A stretch of 64,000 bases of DNA. Source: Staphylococcus ratti. GTDB taxonomy: Bacteria > Bacillota > Bacilli > Staphylococcales > Staphylococcaceae. Both the position numbers and the translations under genes were made by a program. Each line of letters begins with the position of its first letter. The stretch's first letter is position 1. Below, piece by piece: positions 21,136 to 30,857 of this stretch. The stretch spans positions 1,302,001-1,366,000 of the forward strand of contig NZ_CP086654.1 in the NCBI RefSeq assembly GCF_020883535.1, in the 5' to 3' direction. The notes beneath the pieces are model-generated. The model saw nothing but the letters and a program-made list of their open reading frames with translations, searched no databases and was not told the origin of the DNA.

Positions 21136-21654
21136 ATGAATATCAATACTGCTTATTTTGCTGGGGGTTGCTTTTGGTGTATGGTTCAACCTTTTGACGA
21201 AAACGAAGGGATTGAAAAAGTTATTTCAGGGTATATGGGAGGCCATACAAAGCATCCCACATATGAAGAAGTTAAAACCGGAGACACTGGACATTATGAA
21301 GTCGTCCGTATTGAATATGATGTAGCGCTTTTTTCATATAATAAATTGTTAGAAATTTTCTTTTCAGTCATTGATCCAACTGATGCCGGCGGCCAATTTC
21401 AAGATAGAGGTTCACAATATCAAACGGCTATTTTTTATACAAATGAAGATCAAAAGACGCTCGCAGAAGCATATATTGAGTCACTTAAACATACGCTCAA
21501 CCATGATAAAGCCATCGCAACTAAAATTTTACCAGCTTCTGAATTTTACGAAGCTGAAGCGTATCATCAAGACTTTTACAAAAAAAATCCTGAACGCTAC
21601 CAACAAGAAAAGATCGATCGCGCAAACTATCAAGCCAATCGTTCTCATCATTAA
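21136..21654 (+). CDS. msrA: Peptide methionine-S-sulfoxide reductase MsrA
   Basis: 172 residues. The active site is GGCFWC with Cys12 as the catalytic nucleophile, followed by [12 protein letters not shown] and the [21 protein letters not shown] substrate loop of MsrA. It repairs S-epimers of methionine sulfoxide in proteins. There is no fused MsrB domain and no msrB gene next to it, unlike some staphylococcal msrA copies. It is divergent from msrR. Confidence 0.95.
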   Translation: MNINTAYFAGGCFWCMVQPFDENEGIEKVISGYMGGHTKHPTYEEVKTGDTGHYEVVRIEYDVALFSYNKLLEIFFSVIDPTDAGGQFQDRGSQYQTAIFYTNEDQKTLAEAYIESLKHTLNHDKAIATKILPASEFYEAEAYHQDFYKKNPERYQQEKIDRANYQANRSHH

Positions 21655-21730
21655 ACATCGGACGTGACAATAGCTATAAAAATTTAAATCACACACATTT
21701 CGCATATCATCACACTCCTCCTATTAAAAC

Positions 21731-21779
21731 GCCTGCTTTTGAGCCAATGTTTATCGGTCTCCTTGAGTAGGCTTTTTTT
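21731..21779 (+). terminator. msrA terminator
   Basis: GCCTGCTT (21731-21738) pairs with GAGTAGGC (21765-21772) with wobble pairs, followed by seven T. Confidence 0.6.
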
Positions 21780-21832
21780 ATAACTTATCTCCTAACAGTG
21801 TTTTACAACTTTCTAAAATCAGCATACAAAAT

Positions 21833-21866
21833 ACGGGGTAAGCACCTTTTCCAGTGCTTACCCCGT
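21833..21866 (-). terminator. mprF terminator hairpin
   Basis: ACGGGGTAAGCAC (21833-21845) pairs perfectly with GTGCTTACCCCGT (21854-21866), 21 bases beyond the mprF stop. It is a GC-rich 13-bp stem. Confidence 0.75.
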
Positions 21867-21887
21867 TTGTACGTATTACTACTTTAT

Positions 21888-24407
21888 TTATATGTTTTTT
21901 CGAATAACACGTGTCACCTTAATTAGGCTTTGCCAGACGTTTTGGCGGCGATGATAAACTAAGAAGCGTGATTCCCAATCAGGATTGAATTTACTCTTAT
22001 ATTTGCGTAATCCTTGGAAACTGTAGAGCCCATTAAAATGCTCATATAAGCGTCCTGCAAATTTTTCTCGCATATGACCATGTGGCATTTGACCAACATT
22101 AGATAATGTTGCCATCCCCATATTAAAGTACGCATAGCCTGCATCTTTTGACCATTGAAGCATGTGTAAATATAAAGCGTCCATAAATGGAATGTCAATG
22201 GATTTATCCCAACGAATTAAATCAACAGAGATTGCTTTTTCTCCATCTATCGGCATTAGTGTACAAAATGCATCTATACGCCCTTCTTCATTCTTCAAGA
22301 CCGCGATAGGCGCTGCATCAAGATAAGCACGAGAAAAATGTCCAATTGAAAAATAAAACTCTTTCTCTTCGCCAAGCCAACCCTCACTCACTTCTTTCAA
22401 GCGTTTAAAAGTGGTTTCATCAACTGGTGACTCCAACATTTCAAACGTATAACCCATCGATTCTACTTTATTGAGAGTTGCACGGAAACCGCGACGTTTT
22501 TTACCCGCAGTTGTAAAAGCTTGACCATCAATAAGTGCTTCTTCACCTAATTTAAAGAATTGGTTTCCGAAAGCATGGTATAAAGAAAGATACTTCTCTG
22601 AAACTTGGTAAAAAATCACTTCTCCTCCTAAATAAGTCGTGTGATTATAAAATTTTTCTAAAAGTTCTGCAAAGTGCTCTTCATTACCAATTGGATCACC
22701 TAACACAATATAAGAATTACGGTAGTAACGATACATAATAAAAGCATCTTGTTGTTCATTTACAAACGTATTTTTGTCACCGCTAAATAACAAATGACTT
22801 AAATAATGCCCACCGTATTGCGCCAATATTTTTTGACCTACCTCTAAGTCTACACTTTCTCGAGGCATACGATAACGACGTTCAAATATATAAATGATAC
22901 CGCCTACTATCATTGACATTCCAATAATTGATAACCAGAACGTAGAGCGCAAAATAAAATCATCTACTTTTTGCGGAGGCGCTTCAATAGCTATTAAAAA
23001 TTCCTTCACAAGACTTTGATTTATATATAAAATGGTTGCACTGATGACTACAATGTAAATGATAGACTTGAGCCGTATCGCACGTTTTAATACATGTGAT
23101 TTGAGATACGCGAAAACTAAAGGGACTAAAATCAAAATCGCTATTATAAGCCCTATTGACAGACCATAAACGTAAAAATTAGAAATAATGAGGATACATA
23201 ATGCGACAATAACGAAAAGTATTGCTCGCTTACTTCGATCGACAATTCCACGTAAGTTTAAAATTAAAATTAAACTCGCACTTACATTAAAAACATATAA
23301 AATAGCAATTAATGTATGATGCTTAAGGTGAGATATATCAAAAATAATAAAGAAGTTAGCTAACAAGAATACAATACTTGTGACACCCACCAACACACTT
23401 AATATGAAAGATGGAAACGTATTGATAAAGTCTTTTTGAAACGATAATAGGAATCCTGTAACATCTTTTGCTGGTACAAAAAAACGCGAATCTGAAATGT
23501 AGCTTTTAGCAAGTGGACCAAATTCAAATATCGTCATAATAAGTGCGATAAATAATGGGAAGAAATAATAAGCAAAACGATATACTAATAACGCTAAAAT
23601 AATTTTTTCTTCAGGAATACCGATATATTTGAGGCCTAAAATCACTATGACATCGAATGCACCCAGACCACCAGGGATAAAAGAAGCTAAACCTGAAATC
23701 GCAGCGACGATAAAGATACTCAACACTACAGGGAAGGGTGTGTTAGCACCTACCATATGTAAAGAAAAATAAAGTACGACACTGGCACAAATCCATTCTA
23801 CACTTGAAATTACAGTAAAAACAGAACCTAGCCAACGCGCTTTTTGATCAATTGGCGATATTAAAGAAACGATAATAAAAGCAGGTAGAAGTAATGCTAC
23901 AATATATAGCAACGTTTTTACCCAAACACTTGCATTTTCTAAAAAGCTCGCATCTAATACGTGCGTAACGATTAATAAGGATAAAAAGCTTAACCCTGTG
24001 AGCATAGACGTTAACATGTATGAAATAAACTTAATGAGTTTCTTTTTTTCACTTGAATAATTGCTGTAAAACCAAAGTCTCACTCCAGCACCAATAAAAC
24101 CACCAAAACCAATAATGTTGTTAAAAGCATTGACAATATACCCAACGCGTAACGCTTTGAATTTAGATACAGGTAGTTTAAAACGCGCTACTAATATCCA
24201 ATCAAAAAGTGAAAGTAGGAGTAACGCAAATGCACCAAGCGCGAATAATCCTAATAATTCAATTCGATTGATATGATTAAGAAGAACAAATGTTTTTTTA
24301 AAGTCCACATTTGAGAGTTCATTAATCAAAACTTTCGTCACGATAATCATTAATATCACGACAAAAGCAACTTTTAAATATCTTACTATATTTTTATTTA
24401 AAGACAT
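21888..24407 (-). CDS. mprF: Phosphatidylglycerol lysyltransferase MprF
   Basis: 839 residues. The N-terminal two thirds hold about 14 hydrophobic helices (flippase and synthase membrane part, with GGFIGAGVRLWFY and FIPGGLGAFDV). The C-terminal cytosolic DUF2156 domain starts at about residue 520 (LEVGQKILAQYGGHYLSHL) and contains RGFRATLNKVESMGY and FNMGMATLSNVG. It uses lysyl-tRNA to make lysyl-phosphatidylglycerol and flips it outward, protecting against cationic antimicrobial peptides and daptomycin. Both inverted repeats at 24432-24561 lie in its upstream region. Confidence 0.96.
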   Translation of the reverse strand: MSLNKNIVRYLKVAFVVILMIIVTKVLINELSNVDFKKTFVLLNHINRIELLGLFALGAFALLLLSLFDWILVARFKLPVSKFKALRVGYIVNAFNNIIGFGGFIGAGVRLWFYSNYSSEKKKLIKFISYMLTSMLTGLSFLSLLIVTHVLDASFLENASVWVKTLLYIVALLLPAFIIVSLISPIDQKARWLGSVFTVISSVEWICASVVLYFSLHMVGANTPFPVVLSIFIVAAISGLASFIPGGLGAFDVIVILGLKYIGIPEEKIILALLVYRFAYYFFPLFIALIMTIFEFGPLAKSYISDSRFFVPAKDVTGFLLSFQKDFINTFPSFILSVLVGVTSIVFLLANFFIIFDISHLKHHTLIAILYVFNVSASLILILNLRGIVDRSKRAILFVIVALCILIISNFYVYGLSIGLIIAILILVPLVFAYLKSHVLKRAIRLKSIIYIVVISATILYINQSLVKEFLIAIEAPPQKVDDFILRSTFWLSIIGMSMIVGGIIYIFERRYRMPRESVDLEVGQKILAQYGGHYLSHLLFSGDKNTFVNEQQDAFIMYRYYRNSYIVLGDPIGNEEHFAELLEKFYNHTTYLGGEVIFYQVSEKYLSLYHAFGNQFFKLGEEALIDGQAFTTAGKKRRGFRATLNKVESMGYTFEMLESPVDETTFKRLKEVSEGWLGEEKEFYFSIGHFSRAYLDAAPIAVLKNEEGRIDAFCTLMPIDGEKAISVDLIRWDKSIDIPFMDALYLHMLQWSKDAGYAYFNMGMATLSNVGQMPHGHMREKFAGRLYEHFNGLYSFQGLRKYKSKFNPDWESRFLVYHRRQNVWQSLIKVTRVIRKNI

Positions 24408-24431
24408 ACGACACTACCTTTCTGAATGATG

Positions 24432-24561
24432 ATATGCTCAAGGGTTGAAATGTTATCCATCATTGTGTTCCTATCGTCATAAACGTATGATTGAGCATAT
24501 AATGCTACATGAATATCATATGAAATTGCAAGTCTCGTACAAAACATCATATGATATTCAT
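24432..24561. repeat. Two consecutive inverted repeats upstream of mprF
   Basis: IR1: ATATGCTCAA (24432-24441) with TTGAGCATAT (24491-24500), 10 bp, 49-base loop. IR2: ATGAATATCATATGA (24509-24523) with TCATATGATATTCAT (24547-24561), 15 bp perfect, 23-base loop. They fill most of the gap between the AI-2E-type gene and mprF. There is no U-run beside IR2, so neither looks like a plain terminator. The function is unknown. Confidence 0.65.
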
Positions 24562-24596
24562 TGCCTTCTACAAAATTTTTAAAGTCAAGTCACATT

Positions 24597-25820
24597 TTAA
24601 GAAGATTGTTTCTCTGATTTAGAAATCGTATACGTTTCTTCAGGCATTTCATATTTACCAGCATCTTCTGCATAATATTTATTGTAACGACGTTTAAAAA
24701 GTAGGAAGAGGTGCGACACAAGTACTTTCAATATTGCATAAGCTGGAATACCTAATATAACACCAACAACCCCAAGTAAATTACCAGCACTTAATAATAC
24801 GAAAATGATAGTGAGTGGATGAATTTTTAATGTTTTACCCATTACATTGGGAGATATAAAATGTCCTTCTATAAATTGTACTGCTGTCCAAACGATAATC
24901 AATTTGATTAACATAAATGGCGAAGTAATAATAGAAATTATGATAGCTGGTGAAATCGCTATAGTAGGTCCTAAATAAGGCACTACACTTGTCACTGCTG
25001 CAATACTAGCAAGTACTAGTGCGTAATCTAAACCGATGATGGAATAGCCAATAAATAGCAATACTCCTATACAGAAAGAAACGATAATTTGTCCTTGAAT
25101 ATAGGAACCAACTTGATGACTCATTTTATCTAGCAAATCGTGAACATCTTTGCGAAATTTAGGAGGCGTAACTTTATTAATAAATCCTTTAAATCTATGC
25201 CCATCTTTAAGCATAAAGAATAATACAAATGGCACTGTAATCAATACAACTGTTGCATTAACGAGCGTTTCAGCAAATGTGCGAATTCTAGGCGCAATAT
25301 TATCGGATATTTTTGGAAGGCGTTCTTGCAACGTTGTTAACGTACTTTCAATTTGTGTAGAATACTTTTCTAAAAACGGAAAATGTATGATACGGTTTGC
25401 AAAATCAGTTACTTTTTGAATATACACCGGCGCATTTGTAATTAAACGATCCAGTTGGATGGATACAAGAGGAATTAATAAATTAACAATTAATGTTATA
25501 ATCCCTGCAATACCTACAAATAAAATCGTAATCCCCCAAATACGTTTAATATTATACCGTTCCATCAAATTAATGATTGGATTAAACAAATAAAATAAAA
25601 TTAGTCCAATAATAATTGGGGCAGCAACCGTATTAAATACAATGATAAACGGTTGAAACACATAAGAAACTTTATCAAAAATGAATATTACAATACCTAA
25701 CAGTATGAATATCATTAAAGCGAAGAGTAAATCTTTACCGCCAAAAAATTTCATAAATCGACTTTCACGAAAATCAAGGTTTTTACGTTCAATGCCTTGA
25801 GTTTGCTTTTGTTCAGACAT
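24597..25820 (-). CDS. AI-2E family (PerM/YtvI-like) membrane protein
   Basis: 407 residues. There are two N-terminal membrane helices (about 32-50 and 57-78), a third near 100, a soluble helical section (about 120-200), and further helices from 205 to about 370. The PYLGPTIAISPAI and FISPNVMGKTLKIHPLTIIFVLL motifs are characteristic of this family. Members include the E. coli AI-2 exporter TqsA and Na+/H+ antiporter-like proteins, and the substrate here is unknown. It is upstream of mprF on the same strand with a 189-base gap containing inverted repeats. Confidence 0.88.
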   Translation of the reverse strand: MSEQKQTQGIERKNLDFRESRFMKFFGGKDLLFALMIFILLGIVIFIFDKVSYVFQPFIIVFNTVAAPIIIGLILFYLFNPIINLMERYNIKRIWGITILFVGIAGIITLIVNLLIPLVSIQLDRLITNAPVYIQKVTDFANRIIHFPFLEKYSTQIESTLTTLQERLPKISDNIAPRIRTFAETLVNATVVLITVPFVLFFMLKDGHRFKGFINKVTPPKFRKDVHDLLDKMSHQVGSYIQGQIIVSFCIGVLLFIGYSIIGLDYALVLASIAAVTSVVPYLGPTIAISPAIIISIITSPFMLIKLIIVWTAVQFIEGHFISPNVMGKTLKIHPLTIIFVLLSAGNLLGVVGVILGIPAYAILKVLVSHLFLLFKRRYNKYYAEDAGKYEMPEETYTISKSEKQSS

Positions 25821-26063
25821 ATATCTCTCACCTTACTTTACTTAAATTAATTATAGTGTATCGTTTTTTTGAATAAATTAAAACGTATAACGCTCTCATG
25901 GAACTTTAATTTTATCTTAGAATTGTAAACGAGATAGAAATAAAATTAATTTCATCGTTCAATCCAATAAAGCTCTCTAAATAACCCATAATCTAAAGAT
26001 GTCCGCTATCTTATATGGATCTCATTTTATAACGACCCCATTTGTATGATTCAATTCACCCAA

Positions 26064-26110
26064 CAAAAAAGCGCCTAAGCACATGGTTTATCCATGTACA
26101 TAGACACTTT
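26064..26110 (-). terminator. ptsG terminator
   Basis: AAAGCGCCTA (26068-26077) pairs with TAGACACTTT (26101-26110) using two wobbles on the RNA, and CATGG/CCATG extends the stem inward. A T-run follows on the minus strand. Confidence 0.75.
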
Positions 26111-26119
26111 CATCGCTAA

Positions 26120-28153
26120 TTAAACTTTAAATAACGTATCACCAAATTGTAAAGTTTGTGCTTCTTCAGCAACGATTTCTTTAATCTCACCTTGCGTTAA
26201 AATGATTGGTGTAATATCACTTTTCGCATTTTCACGAATATATTCTAAATCAAATGTGAGTAATACATCACCTGTTTGAATCGTTTGACCTTCTTCAACT
26301 TGCATTGTAAAACCTTCACCATTTAATTTTACTGTATCTAAACCAACGTGAATTAATAATTCAACACCCTCATCAGAAACTAAACCAATCGCATGTTTAG
26401 TTGGGAAGAACATTTGTACTTTACCATTAAATGGTGCACGTACTTCGCCTTTAGACGGCTTAATTGCAATACCATCACCCATCATTTTTTCACTAAACAC
26501 TTGGTCAGGCACTTCAGATAGTGGAACGAATGATCCTTCAAGTGGTGCAGCGACTAACGTATTTTCAGCCTTTGTTGCCTCATTGTTTGTTTCTACTACA
26601 ACAGGTTCATCATCGTGATCATTAAGCGACACCGGTTGAACTGCTTTACCGTCCATAACATGCTGCATTTCATGCTTGATTTGATCAGATTTTGGTCCGA
26701 AAATCGCTTGCATATTGTTACCCACTTCTAATACACCTGAAGCTCCTAAATCTTTCAAACGCGCAACATCAACTTTGCCTTTATCTACAACTTCAACACG
26801 TAAACGTGTAATACAAGCATCTAAATGCACAATATTTTCTTTACCACCCATAGATTCTAGAACGGCGTATGGTAATTCACTCGCTTCAACAGACGCCGCA
26901 TCTGTTTTCTTATCTTCACGACCTGGCGTTTTATAATTCAATTTTGTAATTAAGAAGCGGAAAATTGTATAGTAGATTACACCATATACTAAACCTACTG
27001 GAATAACGATCCACCAAGCAGTTTGGTTAGGTAAAATACCGAGTAGTACGTAATCTATAAAGCCTCCAGAGAAGGTATAACCTAAATGTACATCAAGTAA
27101 GTATAAAATTAAGAATGATAAACCATCAAGAATCGCATGAATAAAGAATAATAATGGTGCTACGAATAAGAATGAGAATTCTAACGGTTCAGTAATACCT
27201 GTCAAGAAAGACGTTAACGCTGCTGAACCCATTAACCCCGCAACTACTTTTTTGTTTTCTGGTTTCGCAGTATGATAAATCGCTAATGCTGCTGCTGGCA
27301 AACCAAACATCATCACTGGGAATTCCCCTTGCATGAATTTACCTGCTGTTAAATTTGAACCTTCACGAATTTGCTCTAGGAAAATACGTTGGTCCCCTTT
27401 AAAAATCTCACCTGCTGCATTCGTATATGAACCAAATTCAAACCAAAATGGTGCATGGAAAATATGATGTAAACCAAAAGGAATTAATAAACGTTTAATA
27501 AAACCAAATAAAAATACAGCTAACCCTGCGTTAGAGTCTAATAATCCTTCACTAAAAGCGTTCAAAGCAGTTTGAATTGTTGGCCAAATTAAAGCCATAG
27601 GAAAAGCAAGAAGAAATGATAATGTCGCCATCATAATAGGAACAAATCGTTTACCTGCAAAGAACCCTAAGTAAGTTGGTAATGAAATATTATAGAATTT
27701 GTTATAACACCATGCTGCTAATGCACCGATAATAATACCGCCAAACACACCTGTTTGTAATGTTGGAATTCCAAGTACGCTAGCATAACCTTTTTCTGCA
27801 TGACTCGCCATTTCAGGTGTAACATGTAAAAAGGCACCCATCGTTTTATTCATAATGACAAAACCTACAAAAGCCGCTATGGCAGCTACACCATCCCCGC
27901 TTGCCAGTCCAATTGCAACCCCCATTGCAAAAATAATCGGCAAGTTATCAAAAATAACACTACCTGCCCCTGTCATCATCTCTGCAACACTCTGTATACC
28001 TGGATTTTGAATAAACGGAAGATACTGTTGTAACGCCTCCCCTTGTAAAGCCGCACCGAACGCTAGAAGCAAACCTGCAGCTGGTAAAATCGCAACAGGT
28101 AACATTAACGCTTTACCTATACGTTGCAACTGTCCAAATAGTTTTTTTCCCAC
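26120..28153 (-). CDS. ptsG: Glucose-specific PTS permease EIICBA
   Basis: 677 residues with domains in the order IIC (1 to about 400, about ten membrane helices with [16 protein letters not shown] and [12 protein letters not shown]), IIB (phospho-Cys447 in DACITRLR) and IIA (phospho-His602 in [13 protein letters not shown]). It imports and phosphorylates glucose. It is the next gene after glcT, and the RAT-terminator between them shows control by GlcT antitermination. Its IIA domain may also feed the EIIA-less sucrose EIIBC at 53095-54504. In S. aureus, from memory, the glucose permease gene is not next to glcT. Confidence 0.95.
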   Translation of the reverse strand: MGKKLFGQLQRIGKALMLPVAILPAAGLLLAFGAALQGEALQQYLPFIQNPGIQSVAEMMTGAGSVIFDNLPIIFAMGVAIGLASGDGVAAIAAFVGFVIMNKTMGAFLHVTPEMASHAEKGYASVLGIPTLQTGVFGGIIIGALAAWCYNKFYNISLPTYLGFFAGKRFVPIMMATLSFLLAFPMALIWPTIQTALNAFSEGLLDSNAGLAVFLFGFIKRLLIPFGLHHIFHAPFWFEFGSYTNAAGEIFKGDQRIFLEQIREGSNLTAGKFMQGEFPVMMFGLPAAALAIYHTAKPENKKVVAGLMGSAALTSFLTGITEPLEFSFLFVAPLLFFIHAILDGLSFLILYLLDVHLGYTFSGGFIDYVLLGILPNQTAWWIVIPVGLVYGVIYYTIFRFLITKLNYKTPGREDKKTDAASVEASELPYAVLESMGGKENIVHLDACITRLRVEVVDKGKVDVARLKDLGASGVLEVGNNMQAIFGPKSDQIKHEMQHVMDGKAVQPVSLNDHDDEPVVVETNNEATKAENTLVAAPLEGSFVPLSEVPDQVFSEKMMGDGIAIKPSKGEVRAPFNGKVQMFFPTKHAIGLVSDEGVELLIHVGLDTVKLNGEGFTMQVEEGQTIQTGDVLLTFDLEYIRENAKSDITPIILTQGEIKEIVAEEAQTLQFGDTLFKV

Positions 28154-28185
28154 TGTAATACCTCCAATTTTTATGAATCACACAC

Positions 28186-28239
28186 AAAAAGGCATGAGTA
28201 AGAACCTACGGATATCATCCATAGATTTCAACTCATGCC
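28186..28239 (-). terminator. GlcT-controlled terminator in the ptsG leader
   Basis: GGCATGAGT (28191-28199) pairs with ACTCATGCC (28231-28239) on the minus-strand RNA, followed by a U5 run (28190-28186). The distal part of the antiterminator site overlaps the 5' arm, so the two structures exclude each other. Confidence 0.88.
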
Positions 28240-28260
28240 TAATCCCACTTAGTAACACGT
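28231..28260 (-). promoter_or_regulatory. Ribonucleic antiterminator (RAT) for GlcT
   Basis: On the minus strand the sequence runs ACGTGTTACTAAG..GGATTAGGCATGAGT, closely resembling the B. subtilis ptsG RAT (ACGTGTTACTGATTC..CAGGCATGAGT). It starts right at the glcT stop codon and overlaps the terminator 5' arm. When glucose is present, dephosphorylated GlcT should bind here and allow ptsG transcription. Confidence 0.88.
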
Positions 28261-29111
28261 TATATATTAGATTGGGAAATAGTCGAAAGTTGCTGAATAT
28301 GCATCGTTAAATATGCAATTTCAGCCTGGTACACTTCCACACTACTTTGTGTCTGAATCATTTTTACTATTTTAACAGCTACATTGTAGCATAAAGGATA
28401 TTGTGATTTCAATAACGTTTCGAAATCTAATTCAACTTCTGCACGTTCTCCTTTACGCACCCGTTGCAATAAAAAGTGAATGTGCCTTACAAATCGTTGG
28501 TATTGTATGGATTGCTCAGGTATTTTGATTTGTAAATCATGTTCGATAATGCGTACTACTTTATTAATCAATCTAGGCACTTGTTGCGTTTGCTCGATAT
28601 CAATTTGGTTCGTTTGAGAAGCAATATGAAGCGCAATAAAGCCAACTTCATCTTCCGGAAAATCAACATTCAACTGTAAATTAATTCGTGCGACAACGCG
28701 CTTAGCAATATGATAGGCTTCGGGATAACTATACTTCGTCTCACTTAAAAACGGATTATGAATATGTTGCTCTTGTTGATGACGTTTTAACGCATACACA
28801 ATGTGATCTGTAATTGATACGATAAAAGATTCATTTTGACTCAAATCAAAATGAGACATGATAAGTTGTACAGATTCGATGACCACTTTTAAAACATTTT
28901 CGTCCGTATGCTCAATGACTTTTTTGTAATGTGCTTGCTCTTGTTTGTTTTGTAAAGTAAAGACCTTTTCAATAACATTATCAGGTTGGATGTATGTACC
29001 CGCTTTTTGGTTAAAACCGAGCCCTTTGCCAATTATAATCATTTCTTCATTATGATGTTCACAAATCAGGACGTTATTGTTGAGGACTTTTTTTATTAAA
29101 TATGACGGCAT
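28260..29111 (-). CDS. glcT: PtsG operon antiterminator GlcT (BglG family)
   Basis: 283 residues. The N-terminal RNA-binding CAT domain (1 to about 58, IKKVLNNNVLICEHHNEEMIIIGKGLGFNQKAG) is followed by two PRD domains (about 65-170 and 175-280), with conserved histidines such as DHIVYALKRH, FIALHIASQ and YLTMHIQQLS. Phosphorylation of the PRDs by the glucose permease controls RAT binding. It lies upstream of ptsG with the RAT starting at its own stop codon. Confidence 0.95.
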   Translation of the reverse strand: MPSYLIKKVLNNNVLICEHHNEEMIIIGKGLGFNQKAGTYIQPDNVIEKVFTLQNKQEQAHYKKVIEHTDENVLKVVIESVQLIMSHFDLSQNESFIVSITDHIVYALKRHQQEQHIHNPFLSETKYSYPEAYHIAKRVVARINLQLNVDFPEDEVGFIALHIASQTNQIDIEQTQQVPRLINKVVRIIEHDLQIKIPEQSIQYQRFVRHIHFLLQRVRKGERAEVELDFETLLKSQYPLCYNVAVKIVKMIQTQSSVEVYQAEIAYLTMHIQQLSTISQSNI

Positions 29112-29247
29112 AATTTTATCTCCTCTACTACTTAATAACGATTATATATGGAATTCAAAGATAAATAAAGCTTCATTTTTAACCTAAAAATGCATCACGT
29201 ATATATCATATTCTCATCGATGGCGGCATTACAATTGTTCTAAACGT

Positions 29248-29288
29248 TAAAAAAGAGATTTACTGATAAAGTCAATCAGCAAATCTCT
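29248..29288 (-). terminator. alsT terminator
   Basis: AGAGATTT.CTGAT (29254-29267) pairs with ATCAG.AAATCTCT (29275-29288). The A-run at 29248-29253 supplies the U-tract on the minus strand. Confidence 0.85.
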
Positions 29289-29297
29289 CTTGAAATG

Positions 29298-30767
29298 TTA
29301 AAATTTATCATATTGTTTTAAACGTTTTTGTGGATCGCCCCAACATTCAATACCAAACAAATTAATTTCTAATTCTTCTGGTCTGAAAATCGGTCGTTTT
29401 CCTTCTTTACGTTGACGTTGGTAATCTTTCGCCACAGCAAAGGCTACATTAGATAAGCCGATAATTGCTACTAAGTTTACAATAGCCATTAAGCCCATAA
29501 ATAAGTCAGCTGTGCTCCAGACGGTTTCGGTTTTAACAACAGCACCAAGGAACACTAATAAAACAACTAAACAACGGAAAATAAATAATACGATTTTATT
29601 TTTAGATAGAAACTCAATATTTGATTGACCATAGTAATAGTTTCCTACTACTGACGAAAATGCAAATAGTGTAATTGCAATAGAAAGGAAAAGTCCACCA
29701 GCAAATCCTAAATGTTCATTAAGTGCTGATTGCGTTACAGCTACACCTTGTGCAGCACCTTCACCAAATTCTAAGCCTGAATATAATAAAATCATAATCG
29801 CCGTTGCTGTACACACTAATAACGTATCAAAGAATACACCTAAAGATTGAATCAATCCTTGCTTTACTGGGTGCGTTACAGCCGCTGTCGCAGCAGCATT
29901 AGGTGCAGAACCCATACCAGCTTCGTTTGAGAACAAACCACGTTTCACACCTTGTAAAATAGCAAAACCAACAGCACCACCTGTAGCTTGTTCAAAGCCA
30001 AAAGCACTTTTAATGATTGTTAAAATCATTGGGACGATTTGATCGATATGTGTGACTAAAATAAACAACACTATTAATATATAAATGATCGCCATTATAG
30101 GAACAATAAATGATGATAAAGTCGCAATGCTACGTACACCACCAAAAATAATGATTGCTGTAATAACAGCTAACACAATCCCAGTAATAACTGGATTGAT
30201 ATTATACTGTGTGTTAAGTGATTCAGCAATTGTGTTTGATTGAACTGTATTAAAAACAAACGCAAAGGTAATCGTAATTAAAACAGCAAAAACAATTCCT
30301 AACCATTTTTGATTTAAACCTTTCGTGATATAATACGCCGGGCCTCCTCTAAAGCCGCCTTCTTTATCTGGAACTTTATATACTTGTGCTAATGTCGCTT
30401 CTATAAATGCACTTGCTGCACCAATAATTGCAATAATCCACATCCAAAATACCGCACCAGGGCCACCTAAAACGATGGCAGTTGCAACTCCTGCGATGTT
30501 ACCTGTACCAACACGTGAACCCGCGCTAATCGCAAAAGCTTGGAAAGGAGAAATCCCCTTTTCACCAGAATCTAAAGTTTCTGGTTTCTCCGTTAAGGCT
30601 CTGAACATCTCAGGCATCCACCTAATTTGTACAAACTTAGAGCTAATCGAGAAAAATAGACCAGCAGTAAGCAATAGCCCAATTAAATATTGGGACCAAA
30701 TTAAGTCATTACCTTCAGTCACTATTGTTTTGAACCAACCCGGAATTAAATTATCAAAATCTTTCAC
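29298..30767 (-). CDS. alsT: Sodium:amino-acid symporter AlsT (AGCS family)
   Basis: 489 residues with about eleven membrane helices. Family signatures are SAGSRVGTGNIAGVATAIVLGGPGAVFWMWI (residues about 80-110) and KRGLFSNEAGMGSAPNAAATA. AGCS members carry alanine, glycine or glutamine with Na+. In S. aureus, AlsT has been linked to glutamine uptake. It follows parC on the same strand, 91 bases downstream, as in S. aureus (grlB-grlA-alsT). Confidence 0.92.
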   Translation of the reverse strand: MKDFDNLIPGWFKTIVTEGNDLIWSQYLIGLLLTAGLFFSISSKFVQIRWMPEMFRALTEKPETLDSGEKGISPFQAFAISAGSRVGTGNIAGVATAIVLGGPGAVFWMWIIAIIGAASAFIEATLAQVYKVPDKEGGFRGGPAYYITKGLNQKWLGIVFAVLITITFAFVFNTVQSNTIAESLNTQYNINPVITGIVLAVITAIIIFGGVRSIATLSSFIVPIMAIIYILIVLFILVTHIDQIVPMILTIIKSAFGFEQATGGAVGFAILQGVKRGLFSNEAGMGSAPNAAATAAVTHPVKQGLIQSLGVFFDTLLVCTATAIMILLYSGLEFGEGAAQGVAVTQSALNEHLGFAGGLFLSIAITLFAFSSVVGNYYYGQSNIEFLSKNKIVLFIFRCLVVLLVFLGAVVKTETVWSTADLFMGLMAIVNLVAIIGLSNVAFAVAKDYQRQRKEGKRPIFRPEELEINLFGIECWGDPQKRLKQYDKF

Positions 30768-30857
30768 TTTAATCCCTCTTTACTTATCAAATTTTCAAAT
30801 ATACTCAATTTTAAAAACAACTAGTTTCATTCTACCATTGTTAACGACGAGTGACTA

